Shown here: in pieces, positions 60,987 through 64,000 of the stretch
Layout of the letters: every line of letters starts with the position of its first letter
Numbering within the stretch: position 1 is the first letter of the stretch
Assembly: GCA_002551355.1 (NCBI GenBank)
Contig: NTHE01000044.1
Span: 1-64,000, forward strand
Source of the DNA: Streptomyces sp. man185
GTDB taxonomy: Bacteria > Actinomycetota > Actinomycetes > Streptomycetales > Streptomycetaceae
Reading direction: 5' to 3'
DNA length: 64,000 nucleotides
The notes under the pieces: generated by a model
Database searches by the model: none
Seen by the model: only the letters and a program-made list of their open reading frames with translations
What the model was told of the DNA's origin: nothing
Program-made: the position numbers and the translations under genes

Positions 60987-61057
60987 GGCTCTCCTTCGGT
61001 CGCGCTCTCCTGGTGTCCCTACGGGACCAGAAAAACGCAACCGAGTAAGAAAAGCAA

Positions 61058-62089
61058 CTAGGTCATTTTTTGTTCTGCGGGACCCGGAGTCGTCGGCGTG
61101 GGGTCCGGGGTCGCGTCGGCTGGCGCATCGGCCGACGCGTTGGCCGGTGCGGCGGCCGCCGTCGCCAGCAGCCGTACCGCCAGCGCCCGGTTGCGCCGAG
61201 CGGTCCGCAACGCGTCCCAGGTCAGCAGCGACAGTGCCAGCCAGACCAAGGCGAACCCGGCCCACCGCTCGGGCGGCATCGCCTCGTTGAAGTAGAGGAC
61301 GCCCAGCCCGAACTGGAATACCGGGGCCAGATACTGCAGGAGCCCCAGCGTGGACAGCGGCACCCGGATCGCCGCCGCGCCGAAGCAGATCAACGGGATC
61401 GCCGTGACGATGCCCGTCGCGGCGAGCAGGAACCCGTGCGCCGCGCCCCCGGCCGTGAACGTCGACTCGCCGGTGGCGGCGAGCCAGAGCAGGAAGCCGA
61501 GCGCGGGCACGAAGAGTACGGCGGTCTCGGCGGCCAGGGACTCCAGGCCGCTCATGTTGACCTTCTTCTTGATCAGCCCGTACGTGGCGAAGGAGAACGC
61601 CAGCACCAGCGAGATCCACGGCGGCCTGCCGTACCCGATCGCCAGGACGAGGACCGCCGCCAGGCCCGTGGCGACCGCCGCCCACTGGACGGGCCGCAGC
61701 CGTTCGCCCAGCAGCAGGACGCCCATGGCGATGGTGACCAGCGGATTGATGAAGTAGCCGAGCGAGGCCTCGACGACCTGGCCGTTGTTCACGGCCCAGA
61801 TGTAGAGCCCCCAGTTGAGCGTGATCGTCGCCGCCGCGACCGATATCAGGCCCAGCTTGCGCCGGTCGCGGACCAGCTCGCCGATCCAGGCCCAGCGGCG
61901 TACGACCAGCAGGGCGACGATGACGACGGCCAGCGACCAGACCATCCGGTGGGCGAGGATCTCCATCGCCCCGGACGGCTTGAGCAGCGGCCAGAACAGC
62001 GGGACCAGGCCCCACATCCCGTACGCGCCGATTCCGTACAGCAGGCCTGTCCGCTGCTCGTTCCTGCCCTCCACGATCTTCCCCTCCAC
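61058..62089 (-). CDS. rarD: EamA-family transporter RarD
   Basis: 343 aa, ten predicted helices. The RarD signature is clear: GLLYGIGAYGMWGLVPLFWPLLKPSGAMEILAHRMVWSL and NWGLYIWAVNNGQVVEASLGYFINPL. Belongs to the drug/metabolite superfamily; substrate unproven. The Ala/Pro/Asp-rich last 40 residues are an unusual tail. Start GTG 62089 is preceded by GGAGGG; GTG 62074 with a GGAGGGG site is equally good. Confidence 0.9.
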   Translation of the reverse strand: MEGKIVEGRNEQRTGLLYGIGAYGMWGLVPLFWPLLKPSGAMEILAHRMVWSLAVVIVALLVVRRWAWIGELVRDRRKLGLISVAAATITLNWGLYIWAVNNGQVVEASLGYFINPLVTIAMGVLLLGERLRPVQWAAVATGLAAVLVLAIGYGRPPWISLVLAFSFATYGLIKKKVNMSGLESLAAETAVLFVPALGFLLWLAATGESTFTAGGAAHGFLLAATGIVTAIPLICFGAAAIRVPLSTLGLLQYLAPVFQFGLGVLYFNEAMPPERWAGFALVWLALSLLTWDALRTARRNRALAVRLLATAAAAPANASADAPADATPDPTPTTPGPAEQKMT

Positions 62090-62243
62090 GTGCCCTCCCG
62101 GCCCGCTCGCACCGGCGGATCCGCCGACGGCACGACGGTAGCGCCGGAAGGGCTTCGTGTCATAGCCGTCTCACGGAAACACTCATGACAGTGCTGGGTG
62201 CGGCGAGGTGGGGCCGGGTCGGGAAGCGGGGGCGCGTCGGGGT

Positions 62244-63104
62244 TCAGGCGGCGGACAGGGCGGCGCGTACGGTCTCGGCGAGGGGCGTCGTCGGGCGGCC
62301 GATGAGCCGGGCGAGATCCCCGCTCGTCCCCGCGAGCCGGCCGCGCTCGATCGCCTCGTCCACGTCGACCAGGATCGCGGCGAAGCCCTCGGGCAGCCCC
62401 GCGCCGACGAGGATCTCCTGGTGCGCGGCGGCCGGGACGTTGTTGTACGCGATCGTCGTGCCGGTCAGCTCGGACAGCAGGACGGCGTACTCCGCCAGCG
62501 ACCAGGCGGTGTCGCCGCTCAGCTCGTAGGCGGTGTCGAGGTGGCCGTCGCCGGTCAGCACGGCGGCCGCGGCGGCGGCGTAGTCGGCCCGGGTGGCGGA
62601 GGCGATGCGGCCCTCGCCCGCGTTGGCGACGACCGCGCGGTGCTCCAGGACCGGGGCCAGGTTGGCGGTGTAGTTCTCCGTGTACCAGCCGTTGCGCAGG
62701 AAGGTGTACGGCAGTCCGGAGTCGAGGATCAGCTGCTCGGTTGCCTTGTGCTCGTCGGCCAGCGTGAAGTCCGCGTCCGGTCCGCCGAGGACGCCGGTGT
62801 ACGCGAGCTGGGCGACGCCCGCCGCCTTCGCCGCGTCGATGACCGCGGTGTGCTGCGCCACCCGCTTGCCCACCTCGCTGCCGGAGATCAGCAGCACCCG
62901 GTCGCCGGGCCGGAAGGCTCCGGCGAGGGTCTCGGGACGGCTGTAGTCCGCGATGCGCAGCTCCACTCCCCGGGCGGCGAGCGCGGCGGCCTTCTCCTTG
63001 TCGCGCACGACCGCGACGACCTCGCCGGCCGGGACCGTGGTCAGTAGGGCGTCGACGACGAGGCGGCCGAGTGCGCCAGTGGCTCCGGTGACAACGATGC
63101 TCAT
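62244..63104 (-). CDS. NmrA-like NAD(P)-dependent oxidoreductase (QorB/YtfG-like)
   Basis: 286 aa. The Rossmann motif VVTGATGALGRLVVDALL opens the protein and the NmrA/QorB blocks DRVLLISGSEVGKRVAQHTAVIDAAKAAGV, YTFLRNGWYTENYT and YELSGDTAWSLAEYAVLLSELTG follow; it lacks the canonical YxxxK of classical SDRs. E. coli YtfG reduces quinones with NADPH. GGAG precedes the ATG. Divergent from an HxlR regulator, the usual partner of this enzyme. Confidence 0.9.
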   Translation of the reverse strand: MSIVVTGATGALGRLVVDALLTTVPAGEVVAVVRDKEKAAALAARGVELRIADYSRPETLAGAFRPGDRVLLISGSEVGKRVAQHTAVIDAAKAAGVAQLAYTGVLGGPDADFTLADEHKATEQLILDSGLPYTFLRNGWYTENYTANLAPVLEHRAVVANAGEGRIASATRADYAAAAAAVLTGDGHLDTAYELSGDTAWSLAEYAVLLSELTGTTIAYNNVPAAAHQEILVGAGLPEGFAAILVDVDEAIERGRLAGTSGDLARLIGRPTTPLAETVRAALSAA

Positions 63105-63206
63105 GGGGAGGGCTCCGATTTCGCGCTGTTTCGGTGGGCGGGTGTTCCGGTGGACCGGTCCGCCGTGCTTCGTTCACAACCCTAAGGGAAGCGCTAACCG
63201 AGAGAA

Positions 63207-63231
63207 AGTACCCACTTTGAAGTAAGGTACT
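63207..63231. promoter_or_regulatory. HxlR-type operator between qorB-like and hxlR genes
   Basis: AGTACC (63207-63212) and GGTACT (63226-63231) form a perfect inverted repeat around CACTTTGAAGTAA, with inner ACTT/AAGT. Its right half covers the ribosome site of the regulator (AAGG, 7 nt before ATG 63235), consistent with autoregulation. Confidence 0.6.
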
Positions 63232-63234
63232 GGC

Positions 63235-63606
63235 ATGGCAGTGAGTGCGATCAGCGACGTCAAGCAGCCCATGTGCCCGTCGCGGCTGATCCTGGAACAT
63301 GTGACGAGCCGCTGGGGCGTGCTCGTTCTCGCGGCGTTGCTGGAGCGTTCGTACCGCTTCAGCGAACTGCGGCGCTCGGTGGGCGGCGTGAGCGAGAAGA
63401 TGCTGGCCCAGACCCTCCAGACGCTGGAGCGTGACGGGTTCGTCCACCGCGACGCGAAGCCGGTGATCCCGCCACGGGTGGACTACACGCTCACTCCGCT
63501 CGGCGTCGAGGCAGCCGAGCAGGTCTGGGCGCTCGCCCGCTGGACCGAACGCCAGGTGGACGCGGTGCAGGCGGCACGCGAGGCATACGACGGGGCCCGG
63601 GCCTGA
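63235..63606 (+). CDS. HxlR-family winged-helix regulator (YtfH/QorR-like)
   Basis: 123 aa. PMCPSRLILEHVTSRWGVLVLAALLERSYRFSELRRSVGGVSEKMLAQTLQTLERDGFVHRDAKPVIPPRVDYTLT: MarR-like winged helix of the HxlR class, with the conserved N-terminal Cys14 that in QorR/YodB-type members senses quinones or thiol stress. The adjacent divergent NmrA/QorB gene is the expected target. The stop lies in a 21-bp hairpin. Confidence 0.92.
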   Translation: MAVSAISDVKQPMCPSRLILEHVTSRWGVLVLAALLERSYRFSELRRSVGGVSEKMLAQTLQTLERDGFVHRDAKPVIPPRVDYTLTPLGVEAAEQVWALARWTERQVDAVQAAREAYDGARA

Positions 63607-63634
63607 TCCCCTGGGGGATCAGGCCCGGGCCCCG
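63591..63634. terminator. 21-bp perfect hairpin between hxlR and korB
   Basis: 63591-63611 pairs with 63614-63634, leaving a TG tip. It overlaps the last six codons of hxlR and is 68 nt from the korB stop, serving convergent transcripts. Confidence 0.8.
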
Positions 63635-63701
63635 GGCGGCGCGCGTACGGTCCGCCCGGGCTCCGGGCGGGCGCACGCGGCATCGCGGTCCTCGCTCGGT
63701 C

Positions 63702-64000
63702 TCAGCCGATGACCGTCCAGGTGTCGTTGCCCGCGAGGAGCGAGCCGAGGTCGCCCTTGCCGTCGCGCTCGACGGCGGCGTCGAGCTGGTCCGACATCAG
63801 CGTGTCGTAGACGGGCCGCTCGACACTGCGCAGCACCCCGATCGGGGTGTGGTGCAGCGTGTCCGCGTCGGCGAGCCGGGACAGCGCGAACGCCGTTGTG
63901 GGCGACTCCGAGTGGGCGTCGTGCACGAGGATCTGCGAGCGGTTCTCCTCCGTGACGGCCACCACCTTCAGATCGCCGGTGGCCGGATCGCGCACCACGC
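63702..64000 (-). CDS. korB: 2-oxoacid:ferredoxin oxidoreductase beta subunit, C-terminus only
   Basis: Partial: the last ~99 residues, ending NDTWTVIG; the rest lies beyond the right edge. KVVAVTEENRSQILVHDAHSESPTTAFALSRLADADTLHHTPIGVLRSVERPVYDTLMSDQL is the C-terminal segment of actinobacterial KorB. The full enzyme oxidises 2-oxoglutarate with ThDP and reduces ferredoxin; the alpha subunit gene is expected upstream, off the window. Confidence 0.88.
   Translation of the reverse strand, partial: VVRDPATGDLKVVAVTEENRSQILVHDAHSESPTTAFALSRLADADTLHHTPIGVLRSVERPVYDTLMSDQLDAAVERDGKGDLGSLLAGNDTWTVIG

Overview
The window is about 72% GC, has short intergenic gaps, GTG/TTG starts, GGAGG-type ribosome sites and many coupled stop/start overlaps, and reads as a Streptomyces (or very close actinomycete) chromosome core. 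Gene order, as far as I remember it, follows the S. coelicolor SCO4556-SCO4595 neighbourhood: menG, a geranylgeranyl-reductase-type gene, nuoA-N, recQ, polyprenyl synthase and korB. No tRNA, rRNA, CRISPR, insertion sequence or prophage was seen.

Layout. 1-1.8 kb (minus): a coupled ECF sigma / membrane protein set running off the left edge. 1.9-6.0 kb (plus): a sulfonate/alkanesulfonate-type ABC transporter plus TauD-like dioxygenase behind a Cys-rich leader peptide (HIDLCRVSSASC). 6.0-8.7 kb: menaquinone methyltransferase MenG, a GNAT gene, and a MenJ-like geranylgeranyl reductase. 8.7-13.1 kb: ABATE/CGNR protein, CpdA-like phosphoesterase, chloramphenicol-type exporter, NlpC/P60 hydrolase. 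13.7-30.0 kb: complete 14-gene nuoA-N operon (proton-pumping NADH:menaquinone oxidoreductase) behind a Rex-type redox operator. 30.1-34.4 kb: recQ, Uma2 nuclease-fold protein, secreted tripeptidyl-aminopeptidase-like hydrolase. 34.6-36.5 kb: two-component system. 36.6-43.2 kb (minus): small membrane/coiled-coil proteins, GPP34 protein coupled to fumarylacetoacetase, CocE hydrolase, POT peptide transporter. 43.3-51.8 kb (plus): polyprenyl diphosphate synthase, LolA-like protein, ABC exporter, TetR, a SpoIIE-type pseudophosphatase/anti-sigma-kinase-like protein, DUF1838. 51.8-64 kb: accessory metabolism and regulators (RTX-like secreted protein with a DasR-like site, HAD phosphatase, tandem-duplicated secreted protein, hydrolase/TetR, VOC/CGNR, FAD monooxygenase, RarD, NmrA/HxlR pair) ending in the C-terminus of korB.

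How it fits together. Three quinone-side genes (menG, the MenJ-like reductase, the polyprenyl diphosphate synthase) bracket complex I, so much of the machinery for making and reducing menaquinone lies within 38 kb. Regulation is unusually legible: a Rex operator and a GATCAC array at nuoA, a leader peptide at the sulfur operon, a dre-like site, divergent regulator/target operators at 9.35, 56.35 and 63.2 kb, one promoter whose -10 serves both strands, and a recurrent class of very long perfect hairpins used as terminators.

No clearly novel multi-gene defence or mobile system was found. The most unusual items are the SpoIIE protein that has lost its metal ligands, the AT-rich codon island in nuoB, the dre-like site at an RTX-like gene, and the symmetric VOC/CGNR promoter.
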